Of a stretch of 64,000 nucleotides of DNA, positions 37,181-49,790 are shown one piece after another; position 1 is the stretch's first letter, and every line of letters begins with the position of its first letter. The notes under the pieces are model-generated. The model did no database searches. It was not told the DNA's origin and was given only the letters and a program-made list of their open reading frames with translations. Made by a program: the position numbers and the translations under genes. Source of the DNA: Elysia crispata. Taxonomy: Eukaryota > Mollusca > Gastropoda > Plakobranchidae. The stretch spans positions 157,023 through 221,022 of the forward strand of contig JAWDGP010003757.1 in the NCBI GenBank assembly GCA_033675545.1, written 5' to 3'.

Positions 37181-39736
37181 GTCGGTTCTGTAACTCTGCA
37201 TTTGGATATTTTTAAATTAAATTTGTAATTCCCTTTTAGAATGATTGCACTGCATCATGCTCCACTTGGTGAAAGTGTTTAGCAATAACTCATGTCTTGT
37301 ACCATGTCCCTCTTATGGCATTAAAAGGTGTTGATATTTAGAAGAATGCATTTTCCTTAGATTCCCTAAGATGGAAATTCAATGAAGTTATCAGTTTTCT
37401 TAGAATAGATAAAAAATGTACAACTCTTTTGAAATAGTAGGAAAATGGGGGTTTTTTGGTTGTGGTTGATTTTTTTTTTTTTTTTTTTTTTTTACATCCC
37501 ACTTATTTGGACTCGTAATTAGACATGTAGTTGATGTTGATACACTAATAATACAACAAAAAAATCTAATTTTTTTAGTTGTGGCAATAATCATAACATA
37601 AAACTGATTAATAATAATACTTATTTTTAGTGCATCAGTAAAATGAAAGTCACTATATTTCAAAATAAAATTATCTGAAACCTTATGGGTGGGTAAAGGG
37701 AAAAATAGGTATGTCTCTCATATCATGCAAAGAATTTACTTGTTCAAAATTTTCTCTGTGGTAAGAAAAATATTTTTACAATAATTTAGAGAGGATTGTT
37801 TCTACTCAACTGAAAGCCATTGACGTAACTTTGTCAAAATAGACTTGCTTGAATATATGTGTATCCCTGTAATTCGGATGAACTTCAATACTTCAAATGT
37901 AGCTTGAGAAATTAAATACATATTTTTAGTAAATCTTTTGAATGTATTAAAGTGAAGAGATAGAACGAGAAAGATTAGGCACTAGTCAAAAAATGTTATT
38001 AGTTAGTGAATAGCTATATTATGAGTAGTGCTGTAAGTTTCAGTTGCAATAGATTTTCAGCCCAAACCGTAGATGGATAGCATATTAGTTTTCATTGATT
38101 TTAATTTGTATTAAATTATGAAGATACAAGATATTTCTCATTCTAAATTGTCTTGGATCCCTCAAAATCAAATCATGCTTTCCCTTGTCGATTATCTTTT
38201 TGTTTCCGTATTATTTCTATATTTTCATTGAACTAAGATGGATGTATGTTATAAATATTCTTTGAGCAATCTGCCTTCAACTTCACAGAGAAATTATTAA
38301 CTTTGTAATAAATTTGACAAATTGTGACTTCAATATCATTTCAAATTTCAACCATGCATTTAACGCAGCTCTTATTCTAATTCTTGAAACAAACACTGCT
38401 CTTGAGTCTCTTTTTTTGTGTCAGCACCCTTTTGCTTAGGCTTCAAAGAGGCCTTTAAACAAATTCTGCCTGTCTCACTTGTGCAAAACATGGGTATGAA
38501 TGACATATAAACCTGTCTGGGCACACCTCTTGCTCATTCAGTCAGTACAGGAATGTTAGAAAAAAAGAGCTTTGGTGTATTACAAGAGGAGCCCCATACT
38601 GATCACTGAGATGTCAGATAAGCTCATTAGGTACTGGTCAACTGACTATAGGGAGGTTTGTGTTCTAATTCTGCCTCTGTATAAAAAGAATCTAATATAG
38701 TGTTATTTGGGAACAGTTGATGGTTTTTGTTTTGTTTTTTTTTTCTACATAACCCTTAGACTGATCTTCTAAAATGTACCATTAGAAGAGGATTAGCATC
38801 AGCAAGGGAGGGTAAAAAAGGCGATATGAGTAAGGAAGAAAAGAAGACATTATAGAAGGGGAAAGGTCTATTTAAGGGGGAATGAGAAATTAGCATGGAG
38901 AGATTTCTGAGGTGGAGAGCAGGGAAAAGACAAATCAAGGCAAGAAAAAGAGGAAGTAGAAATTGAATATTTCTTTAATCACTGCAATGAAATCGATTAA
39001 GCATTTAAGTACCAGTATTGCCCTTGAATGTTCTCTCGAACATATCCGAATTCTACAAATAGTTTGGGAAATCCTTTCTTAACTGTGAGTGTTAATGCAT
39101 ATCTACAAAGTTAACTTTTATGAAACATCTCTCAAAAAATCTTCCCTTGAAATTATCACTGTTTCAGCCACATGAATGTCAAAATTTCTCAATGTTCATT
39201 CCTACCCATGTTCTGTTTACATTAAAATAAGAGTTTGAATTTGTACAACACTACATTTCATTATGATCAAATAATGGGTTTATATAAGAACACTATCAAA
39301 ATTAAATCAGAATGCACGATTAAGAGTAATTTATATCATCGGACTTGGAAGAATTACAAGAAATATAACTCTAGATGTAGAGAGTGGAACTGCACCAACA
39401 AATTTCTGCACCCAATTTTAGCAAATGGGCATGCTCACCATTGCTAGATATAGCTTTGTTATTCTCCCAATTATATAGTGTATATATGGATTTGTTTCTA
39501 GAGAATCCTTTGAATTAATTGTCATGTCCAATTAGGTTCAAATTCGAATCATCTTGATTTGAACTTACTTCAGTCAAATGAATTCATTGAATTCAGCTGT
39601 TCACTCATTAGGAATGTACTTGCATTTTTTTTTTAATGTCATATAAAATCTTTGAGGGAATTAAAGCTGTAATTAGATGGCACTATTATCTTACGATGTT
39701 TTTTATCAAGATTTTTAACATTTTTTACATCTGCAG
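37181..39736 (+). other. Intron 3 of the basic S/T-P-rich protein gene
   Basis: A 2.6-kb AT-rich intron with a long T-run at 37469-37493, ending TTTTTTACATCTGCAG. No other gene recognised. Confidence 0.7.
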
Positions 39737-39815
39737 ACGAGATCCACCCCTGACCAATGGTAGTTTAAAGACACCAAGGGCTAATAGGCGCCGCATCACT
39801 ACAGAGATCTATTAA
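39737..39815 (+). CDS. Basic S/T-P-rich protein, exon 4 (C-terminus)
   Basis: 79 bp, entering in phase 2. It encodes RRDPPLTNGSLKTPRANRRR then ITTEIY and TAA at 39813-39815. The strong acceptor and a very basic C-terminus with a further T-P site (KTPRAN) support it. Nuclear localisation is inferred from the RRR cluster. Confidence 0.75.
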
Positions 39816-40171
39816 AATATGTGTTTTATATGCACCCATAGCTTATTGAAAGAAGGACAAGTTATTTTAAATCACCCAGTGGCCTTTGATCAAGTTTCTG
39901 CATCTCCACAATGAATGATTTATTTGTTCTAAAATGCCTTACACTTTTTTGTGATAATTAAGAAGCGGCATCTTTGAACCAAGTGTATACATTGCAATGG
40001 CAAAAAAATGCATCATTATTGTACTGATTGAAGGTTCAAGTTAAGAGATTTCATTGGCAATTGGGCTGTGGTGGTTATTTTGCCTTCAACTGCAAGTATT
40101 GCATTTTCAAATGCATGTAGATTATGCCTAAAAAGGATATCTTGCCTGATATGCATTTCTCACTTACTCAC

Positions 40172-40172
<1 letters not shown>

Positions 40173-40230
<58 letters not shown>
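40173..40230. repeat. (CT)n microsatellite
   Basis: About 28 CT units. Confidence 0.96.
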
Positions 40231-40233
<3 letters not shown>

Positions 40234-40576
40234 CTCTCTATCTTAATTTACAAGCTTTTAATTATGCAGGAAAGATTAAATAACATAATTATATGGACAA
40301 AGAATATTAATTTTGTATCTGTTATAAAAACAATTAATTTTTGTTGTTGTTCAGCCTGAATATTTGTCTAAAGGAGTCGTCATAAGTTTCAGTGGTTATT
40401 TTATCTTACATGGTGCAATGGATTTTTAGTGTTGATAATTCTAATTCGACTTACAAATTTTTTGGTATTTTTAAACTTTGATTCTATCATCGGTTCATTT
40501 GTTATGTTATGGTCTTCAAGCATAAAGTAAACAGTAAGAGTTATTTGATACCTTTCTTGAGTGCTATGCACTCTGT

Positions 40577-40778
40577 AATAGTAGAATCAGAGATGTTATA
40601 TTACTTGTGGTTTTATGGCACTGCACATAACTGTTATTTGATGTTGCAATGCATTTTGGGTCAATTTATGCCCCCTGAATAGTAGAATCAGAGATGTTAT
40701 ATTACTTGTGGTTTTATGGCACTGCACATAACTGTTATTTGATGTTGCAATGCATTTTGGGTCAATTTATGCCCCCTG
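40577..40778. repeat. 101-bp tandem duplication, apparently identical copies
   Basis: AATAGTAGAATCAGAGATG at 40577 repeats at 40678, and the two copies match through GCCCCCTG. No differences seen, so it is a recent duplication or an assembly artefact. Confidence 0.96.
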
Positions 40779-43700
40779 AATTTACTGGCCCTGTTTGATA
40801 AGTAATAAATTGAAGTGCCCAAGGCTAGAGTATCTTTCATATGCTCTGAGATAACATTCAATACTGGTAGCTATTTTTTTGTATGTTTTTCCCTTATCAC
40901 CCTAGATCTTCCTAACGAAAATTTCAGTTTGAATGTTGATTTAAGAGATGACTCTACAACAAGATATGAGTATATTACGCTACATTTTCTGAAATACCCA
41001 ATCAAAAAAATTGTATGACTCCATCAATGCTTTTCACAAAAATATTTTTGTATTTGTTAAAACACGAAAGCAGAACAGCATTTTTTAAATATATATTCAT
41101 AAATATATATTTGCAATATGAAAGTGACAGGTTTTACAAAAAAAAAAGGTGATCAAAACTGCACAGATTGTCTCATTTTTTTCTTTTTGTATAAAAGTAG
41201 AACCTTTGTTTATCTTGCTCTATCACAAACCAACCTCTTTTTGGCAAAACACTTATCTTATAACCAACACGTTTGGTTTTATAAACGATCTTAAACTTCT
41301 TGTAACTTTTACAGTAGAATTCATTTTTAATAACACTTGCTTTTGTAAAAATCTTGCCTGATATATCAACTCCTCTGGACAGTCCCATTTAAAAAAAAAT
41401 TTTTTTGTATTTGTGTTATTGCAAAAGTTCTTGAGACATTGACTTTAACCAGACTTATGCTTAAAGTTTTCAAGGAGATTTTCTTTTTCTTTTCTTTAGT
41501 TGTGAGTTCTCATGATATATAACTCAAAGCTCTTCAGCTGTCTAGTTGCACATTTGTCCCAGTCAAAGAATAATTATGTATTCTTTTTTGTCAGAAGTTG
41601 CACTTCTGCATACATTTTTTTACGAAAAGTTGTACTTTTTTAGTGAGATGAATGAACATAAATAACTTGAGGTTGATACATGAAATTTTTACATCAATGG
41701 AAGTTGCTTATTAATTTACTAGCAAGCCTGTAATTGTTCCAAACGTTTAAATAAGATTTGATGACGAAGAATAAGTTTACTTCTAATGGTCATTATTTGC
41801 AATGAGTAAAAATTCTTTCCATCATAATAGGAATGATTGATTGCATTGGTATAATATTTTGCTTAAGTTTAGAAATATAGGTGGCCTTTCAGTTTTTGTC
41901 CATTTTTTTTTTTTCCATTTGTAACTAACTTAACTTGTGTTATTCTAAACTGTGAACAGCCCCCATGTATTCAAGTTGTGTATCCTTTCTTTTAATTTGC
42001 TTAGTCTTAATATGCATGCATTATTTTAAGAGCTCTTGTGTAAGTGAGCATTCTGTTGTTGTTTTTTTTTTAGATTTAATCCAGAAAGAGAATGCTATGG
42101 ATTTTTGTGTGCAATAATTGTACTTGTTATGTCATTTTTTATCATAACTTTTTATAAATTATAATGTCCTACTTAGATTTGGATTACAGACTAGGTTTTC
42201 CTTACATTTGAACACCAAATATAAATTTGATATTTAAAGATTATGGTGCTATTTTTTAAACATAATTTCATATTTAAATTAACCACCTTGTGCTTTGTCA
42301 TAACAAACATTTTTGGCTAAGTGCTTTTGACCAACTCATTTTTATTTCGTAAAGGACCATGGAACTTTTTACAATTTTTTTTTTCTTCAAGTATAAAGTA
42401 CCTATTGTTCTGCTTGATACTTAGTTTTCATGACTACAAGCGTACATGTAAAGTGGTAAGTAAGGTCTCGGATGGGTTTACTTCTCAACTGGTGACAGTA
42501 ATTTAGAGAATAATCCATAGAGCTGTTTAGAAAGAAGACAAGCCACACAATCATGTACAGCCTGCCAAGGATAATGCTGTATTTGTAACATAAGGATTCT
42601 CTGTCATGGAATACCAGTGCAATCCTCTAATATATGACTTTTTATATATCTTTTGTGTGTTGTGTGTGTAATTTTTGTCCCTCTACTCTTCTCTTTTTGT
42701 TAGTCCAACTGACTTCAGAATTTCCATGTATCTTATAGATACATTGCAAATCTTAAAAAGTAAAAGCGTAATGAAATGTTTTTTGTCTTTTGATGAATGT
42801 ACCGTGCAAGACCACGTAATCCAACAAGCACACACAGTACGCTGTGCCATGTTCAGTTTGAATGTTTACAATGAAAATGAGTTGCTGAGTACATTTGTTT
42901 TTATTTTATTCAAGAGTTCTTAGAACATAGATACATGTACATAGCCATTCTGATTTGTATTCAACCTTTCTGTATAAAAATAATAAATTCCATTTTAATA
43001 AACAATGTATGCTGCAAATACATGTACAATTGAGTATGTCATGATCAAACTCTTATTTTCTGCCTTCAAATAATCAATAAATTTTTTTTTACTTTATTTG
43101 ATAAAGAGTTGTCTTTTTAATGATCTAGAGATGTTACTAGGTTAAATCTTTTTAACACAAATGCCTTTTTTGTGAAATTATCTTTATTCTCAACAGAAAA
43201 ATAGAAACTTTAAATTTTAACCTCTTATTCTCCCTATTAATTTTAATCAATCAATTAGCCTTGATTGATAACGACAATCATTGGTTCTTTTGTTTGTGGC
43301 ATGAAATAATTTTGTCAAGGGACGTGACTTTTTTAAATATCGTTTTTTACCTGAGTTAAAGATCTAGACAAGTCCCTCATATTTTTAATTTATTTTCTTA
43401 ATATTGAAAGTAAAAGTACTAAAACATTGTTTAATCAAAACAATTGCCTATCTTAACTGATAACCTGGTTAAATTGAAAGGATTTTTACAGTCCGTAGAC
43501 TTCCGATTTAACAGTGCTACAATGTATTCACATGTATACATACAGCTGAAAAGTATTTTTAAAGCGAGATTCAGAACATACATACGTTGCAACCTGTGTG
43601 ATTTCGTAGACACTGAACAGCATCAGATCTATCACATGAACGCATTTGGCAGCTTCCAGTTAAGACCTTAGTGCCCTTATGCGGAGCTGCACATATCCTA

Positions 43701-44909
43701 ACCATTTAGCCAAACTAGCTTTCAGACTTTCATTGACATATATATATATATAACTATATTTGGAAGACTGCAAACAATCAGGCCATTGAGGTTAGGGTCT
43801 TATATTTTTACAGCGTGTATTCTGCCTTGTTCTCACAATGTTGACATTATCATTCATATAAATTATAATACCTGTAGTAACTATGTTTGTAGTATTTGAA
43901 TTTTGCCAACCTGTTGCTTTACAAACACAGCTGTTGAAGTCTGTGTATTCTCAATGTTGTATTCAGCTTTTGAGTAAACGGAGTGTCTTATGGCTGAAAT
44001 AAGTTGATCATTTAATGTATTAATGTGGTGGAGGGGGGGAATAGCATTGGATCACGTTACTTTATTTGGTGGCCATGTTCTCAAGCATAGTTTGGAGTGG
44101 TGGAAGATCTCGTTGGTGAACAAACCTCTGTGACATTTCGACCATAGTTCAAACTACTTGAATGTGGGGGATGTAAACCACCTTTTCCTCAATTTCCATA
44201 ATATCTTGTATTTTGAATGCAATCATTTCCACGTTAAAAATTGACCCTTTACCCCCGTTCATATCTTACGTATCCAACTACTAGTACAAGTAGCTTGTCA
44301 GAACTATGGTTAAACTATCCCCACGATTAAACTTTAGCCATAGATATACATGACTGTATACATTAAATGGGAGATAGGGTAGGAAAACATTAGGAACTGA
44401 TATTTCTGGAATCACAGTATAATCTCCAGTCCTATTTTACAACGAATCATGTGTTCGTAGTTAAGATATATGAACAGTACAATAAATATATTCAGAGGCA
44501 TTTTTTGCAGATTATCTCCCTTCTTTGCGCGATTTAATCTCCTCGTGTCTCCATGTGCGCGCACATGACTGACAGCATTGTGTTTGGAAGTAATGTTGAC
44601 ATTAAAGACGGTATAGTTTCTCATGAGCAAACCCTGTTGGTAAAAACTTAAAGCTTATTTGGTGGAGTATTGGTATAAGCTATGTTCTCTTTAAGTGGCA
44701 AGGCGATGGGTGCCGAAGCATCTATAAATCGATGGTTTTAATCCCACCAATTCAAGCATTTTCGGTCAATTTCACTTGAAAGCCTTACCCTACCCACTGC
44801 TGAGCACTACCTAAAATTCTAACTCTTATAATTCTTACATATATTCATCCAGTGGTTTGCCTCCTCTAGATCTAGGCCTAGACTATGCTTAACGAGAGGG
44901 AACTAAGTA

Positions 44910-45181
44910 GAGAAAGGCACGAAAGCCTGCAACGCTTGTTCGTTTGTGCCGCAGCTATGCAGGCAAGACAAAATGCTCGAGATTTTTTTCCTATGCAAAA
45001 TTTTGGTACTTTCTTTCCTTTGTAACCTCAGATCTAGTTATTACATTTACAGGGGGGAAGCGATATCTATACTCGTTATTGCAGAAATGAATTAAAGGAA
45101 AAAACGGGGATTTTCAAATCTTTCGTTATAGCAATGGTTGTCGCTATTCGAGGTGTTCTTAAACATGGGTTTCGTTGTATT
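44910..45181. mobile_element. Dispersed repeat copy A (pogo/Tigger-like MITE)
   Basis: Shares long matched segments with 59473-59717, for example GAAAGCCTGC, CAGGCA..CAAAATGCT, TTTCTTTCC, CGTTATAGCAATGGTT and AAACATGGGTT. The shared right end, CGTTATAGCAATGG...GGGTT, resembles the end of pogo/Tigger-type elements. Confidence 0.6.
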
Positions 45182-45624
45182 TAGATCACAGCAAAAACTG
45201 TCGTACGATAGTTAGTTAAAAGGGAGTTAAGATTAAGGTTCTCGGCGTTGTTTTTTTTTTACATGTTCTTATAATAGACTCGCCTACCTTAATTCCCAAG
45301 CTTCAAAAACTTGAAAATTTAGTACATTTAAGTATAAATTCTTCCCACCCTACCCTTTAATTGGCGTAGATACAGTACACCTCGGACTCAACGAACTAAT
45401 TCGGTCATTTTTAACAGTTCGTTGAATGCAAGGTTCGTTGGAGCCATGACATAAGGCACCACAAGGGAAGCAACCAATCAAACTGAAATTACCACATACT
45501 TATCCACGTGTCTATAAAGCCACTCTCTACTCTTCCCACCATTGCCCAAGTTACCGCTGCTTTGGCCCTTTGATCCTGTATGATGATCTCCCCATGTAGA
45601 CCATGGGCCAGTGGGCGACACCCT

Positions 45625-45735
45625 CCCCCCCTGGGGATTTTATGAGACCTTGATTTTCTGAAACTAGGACATATACCAAGTGCAACGCCGGTTGTTATCG
45701 AAATTTAAAGTGACTTTTGTATGAGTTATTGCCCT
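45625..45735. repeat. Inner inverted repeat, left arm
   Basis: CCCCCCCTGGGGATTTTAT then GAGACCTTG (45644), TTGTTATC (45692) and AATTTAAAGTG (45702) recur in inverted orientation at 49682-49775 in the same order. Confidence 0.8.
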
Positions 45736-46183
45736 TGAAAGGTCAACGGGTGCATATTTTTTGAAAATATCTAAAACAAATTTTTGGTGCTCCTGTCAAG
45801 CCCATGTACTCACCTTCCATTCCGACTTTCCTAAAAGTGAATATCTATTTTATATTTTGACTTACAGATAATTCAGTGGAATATTTTTGTATGAATATAT
45901 AGCAGATATCCGTTGATTTTAGTGAATTTACTCAAAATATTTGCCTGACTCTGAATATTGTCATCTGTTTCACCAAAATACACAAAAGCATCTGTCTAAG
46001 TGGTGACACAGTCTTACATAAATTAAAGCTTAATAAAATAAAGACCAATTGTAAGTTTTCATTCCATTTAATTTAACCTGGAGTTGTGCTATTCCCTTTG
46101 AGTTAGGCGATTTGCCTTTGCTGATGTCTCATTTGTATACCGCAATCTGATATTGAACGCTACAAACAGTTGAGACATCAATT

Positions 46184-48953
46184 TTGATATTGTTTCACTC
46201 TTATTCTAAGCAATGCAATGTGAATACCTTTGCCACCTTTGATCTTGCTGTTGCAAAGAAAGCCTATGCTCTTATCTGGCATGATGCAGAACGTTACAAG
46301 AATGTAGTCATTCACTCGGGTGTGTTTCATACTGTACTATCCTACCTCGGTGCCCTTGGAAAACTCATGAAAGGATCAGGATTTGAAGACATCATTACCG
46401 AAGCAGGCCTGTGTGCTAGTGGCTCTCTTGACAAGATGATGAATGTAGACATTATAACAGAGCACTTAGAGTACATACCATCATGCTGGAAGCCCTTGAA
46501 AGATTGCTCTTCACTGCATTTGAGCAAAATACAGGATCAGTAGATGTAAGTGATAAACTGGTGGTAGAAGCTAAAGAGCTTGTGACAAATTTAGGCAGCA
46601 ATGCAGCAGAGACAACCCTAGCATCTCAAGCATTTGATCAACTGTTTGCTCAGTAGGAGTACTTCAAAGAAGAAGTGAGGGCTGGGCGACATGGAAAGAC
46701 ATCACAATTCTGGGTCCAATATATGGATAGGGTCTGGTTGCTGCTGCGTTTTCTGAGAGCGACAAAAATGAATGACTTGGATCTTCATATCACTTGCCTA
46801 CAACTCTGCCCACTCCTCTTCAGTATGGGCCACCACAATTATGCCAGATATCTGACTGTATATTTCATCTCCCTGCTCAATCTATCAGACTCTCATCCTG
46901 GTGCTGAATCCTTGTTGCGCAATAATGGTTTCAGTGTGTGCAGATCAGATGTTCCAGCATCACGAACAGCAGTCGATCTCATGATTGAACAAACCATTAA
47001 CAGGCACGCCAAAACAAGAGGTGATATTGTTGGCTTCAGCAGAAGCCTGCCAGCTTATTTCAGATGGTCGGTGACCAGACACCACCGTGCAAGCTATGTT
47101 TCTGCCACTCATGATATGGCTGATATTGGTGATTTAAGTAATGACAGTCACAAAGAACTCACTCCGGCACGAAAACTGCACAGTGAAAACCAAGTTCAGG
47201 AGACTATAAAGGCATTTACTGCATTTATAAATCATTTTGACGTCCAACCAGAAAATCTTGTTTGTCTCTCATCTGGTTTGAAAGTCTTGGAAGATGTTGC
47301 CAGTGATCTGCTCAAGGTTGAGCAAAATGGTAAAAGATCCTTTGAGTCATTTGTTGAAAACAGACTGAAGACTAAAACAATGCCATTTCATGCCCCCCTG
47401 AAAAGAAATAAATTGAAAACATTTACATCTCTCTCCAAAGTTGTATCTGTCAAATCATCAGGAAAAAAGGAAATCAAGATCAAGACCCAAAGAAACCTGT
47501 TTGGTCAACTGCTCATCCTGTCACAAGTCCATAATATTGACCTTGAGAAGGTTTTGACCTACCCACTGAATACTGTACCATGGGCAATGGCTACATCAGA
47601 TGGTTTTCCACTGAAAACAAACAAGGCTACTCTCCTTCACAAGATTGAAGACAAATACGCCCCTCAGATCCAAGATGAGCCACAGATGAAACAGTGTTCA
47701 CATAGTTGATGGCAATGCCCTTCTGCAATCTGTAACAGACCTACCCGACATTTGGTGATCTAGCAAAGCGTGTCTTTTCAGCATTGCCTCTTTCAGAGAT
47801 TGTTCACTTTGTTACAGACACTTATGTTCAAGAGTCAATCAAGAATGCAGAACGACTGAAGAGGATCTTCAGATGCCAATGCTTACCTTGTAAGGGGATC
47901 AGCTACCAAACTACCACGCGACTGGAAAACGTTCCTGTCCAACGATGACAACAAAACATCCCTCATCAACCTTCTTCTCACCGAATGGGAGTCAGATGAT
48001 TACGCTGGAAAACTTCAAGGTCGGGAAACCAAGAACAGTGTGTGTCACTGAGCAGTAGTGATGGTGCTACAACAGACTGCAGACCTGTCCAAGAACTGTT
48101 CTCCTCACAAGATGAAGCAGACACACGGATTATCCTTCACAGCATATATGCTTCACGACAAGCCAACTGTGATGCACTTTACGTGAGGTCACCAGACACA
48201 GATGTATTCCTGCTTTTGCTCTCCTTCAGCAAACTCATAGATAAACCGTTGATTTTTGACACAGGTACAGGGAACAAGAGAAGACGAATCAACATAAACA
48301 TCAGTGAGAAGATGGGAAAACCACTGTGTGATGCCATTTTAGGATTACATGCATTCATAGGATGTGATAGCACAAGCTGCTTTGCAGGCAAAGGGAAGAT
48401 AAAGGCCCTTACAATGCTTCACAAAGATTCAAAGCTGGTGGATCTGTTTGCCAAGTTCGGCACATCAGAATGCATCACAGACAGTGACATTGCAGAATTG
48501 GAAGCTTTTGTATGCAAGCTGTATGGCAAGCCATCATATACCAAAGTTGACAAAGTGAGGTATGATACTGTAAGACAGCGCTTTAAATCAGGAAGCAGCA
48601 CTCCCCTGACCAATACAGATGGGATTGACCTCAGCCAGATGCCACCATGCAGAAAGGTCCTACTATTGCACATTCAGAGAGCAAACTTCCAAACCCAGAT
48701 CTGGAGGCAAGCATCCAAATCTCACCCAACTTTGCCCAAACCTGAAGACAATGGATGGGTGATCGACAGTTCAGGATCTCTTGTCATCCAGTGGTGTGAG
48801 GACGACTTTCTCCCCAAAGAACTACTGGACATAATAACAGAAGACAACTGCAGTGAGAATGAAGACAGCATTGACGATGAAGGTGAATTGCCCGATGCTT
48901 CGTCAGACGAAATTATGTCTTCTGAAGATGAGCAAAGTGATGATGATTTCTAA
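46184..48953 (+). pseudogene. Transposon-associated protein with FEN/PIN-like C-terminus, frameshifted
   Basis: Coding similarity runs through several frames: 46184-46480, then 46483-47700 (TAG at 46654), short shifted pieces at 47710-48040, and 48042-48953. Early parts (VIHSGVFHTVLSYLGALGKL, SQFWVQYMDRVWLLLRFLRA) match a large, uncharacterised protein family that I recall as common in cnidarian and mollusc genomes. The last 303-residue frame holds EADTR at residues 25-29, SPDTDV at 50-55 and GLHAFIGCDSTS at 101-112, then a Gly-rich GKGKIKAL. This order of acidic motifs and the G-C-D/helix-hairpin-helix-like ending resembles FEN1/XPG nucleases of the PIN superfamily. A very acidic tail ends the protein. 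The expected N-terminal half is missing. Confidence 0.75.
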
Positions 48954-49640
48954 ACATGTTTCATCTGCATAAAGAGGTATATGTACTTGTTTTTCACCTG
49001 TTCATTTCTCCATGTTTGGTCATAGTACTCATAGCATGGATCAATTTGTCAAGATATCTTACGCATTGTCTCTTTGTGACTGATTAACATCTGATTGAAC
49101 TGAAGAAGTGCCTTTACTTATGCTAAAATGGTGTGTACTGAGGTTTATATACATGCGTCTAATAGTGACGAATGATAAAGTCTTCAATGGTAAAAATTTG
49201 CAACCCACTTTGAAAAAAAAAACCCACTTTGGTAGCTCTTTTTCTTTGCATATTTGTATAGTAGAAATAATCATTTTCACAAATCATATAATGATATAAT
49301 AATGTCCCATTTCTTTAGCAATTACAGCTTGTTTAACTTGGATCTTAAGCTTTTTAATGTATTTGTACCATTAGGTAAGCTTTAGTACACTATCAGCTGC
49401 ATGTATGTCTGCCATTCATGATGTACATCAAGTTTGGATTTTATAATCATTTTTTGGCTAAAATATTACTTTTAGTCTTGCATTGCCATGATAATATTTT
49501 AAAATCAGTGTCTAGATATGTTTTTTTGAGTAGATGTATAAAGGAGCTTTGATTTGATACCAAATTTGTGTAGAATCAGATGGTTAACATTCCTTTTGAT
49601 TGTGATTTGTTAAGCTTACCCCTTATTTTTCAAAGGGGCG
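48954..49640. other. Non-coding tail of the transposon-like interval
   Basis: AT-rich sequence between the pseudogene stop and the inner right inverted repeat. No exon recognised. Confidence 0.5.
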
Positions 49641-49649
49641 CAACTGCTT

Positions 49650-49790
49650 ATGTTTAAATGGCCATAACTTATGTAAGAAGACACTTTAAATTATGATAAC
49701 AAGCAGAATTTGTAAGCCCAAGGTCTCAACCATAAGAAAAACATAGTGGTATAAAATCCCCTAAGGGGGGGGGGGGGGGTGGGGAGGGTA
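49650..49790. repeat. Inner inverted repeat, right arm
   Basis: CACTTTAAATT (49682), GATAACAA (49695), CAAGGTCTC (49719) and ATAAAATCCCC (49751) are the reverse complements of the left-arm blocks. They are followed by a G-run. A 22-bp stretch between the last two blocks is absent from the left arm. Confidence 0.8.

Larger units (their letters stand above)
39816..44909 (+). other. Long 3' UTR and spacer
   Basis: Candidate polyadenylation signals AATAAA at 40804, 42982 and 42997. It contains (CT)n at 40173-40230 and a 101-bp tandem duplication. No convincing exon. Confidence 0.45.

Noticed and set aside
44690..44755. tRNA-like GGCAAGGCGATGGGTGCCGA ... GGTTTTAATCCC
   Set aside because: No proper B box (GGTTCNANNCC) and no acceptor-stem pairing. 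Not enough for a tRNA or SINE call.
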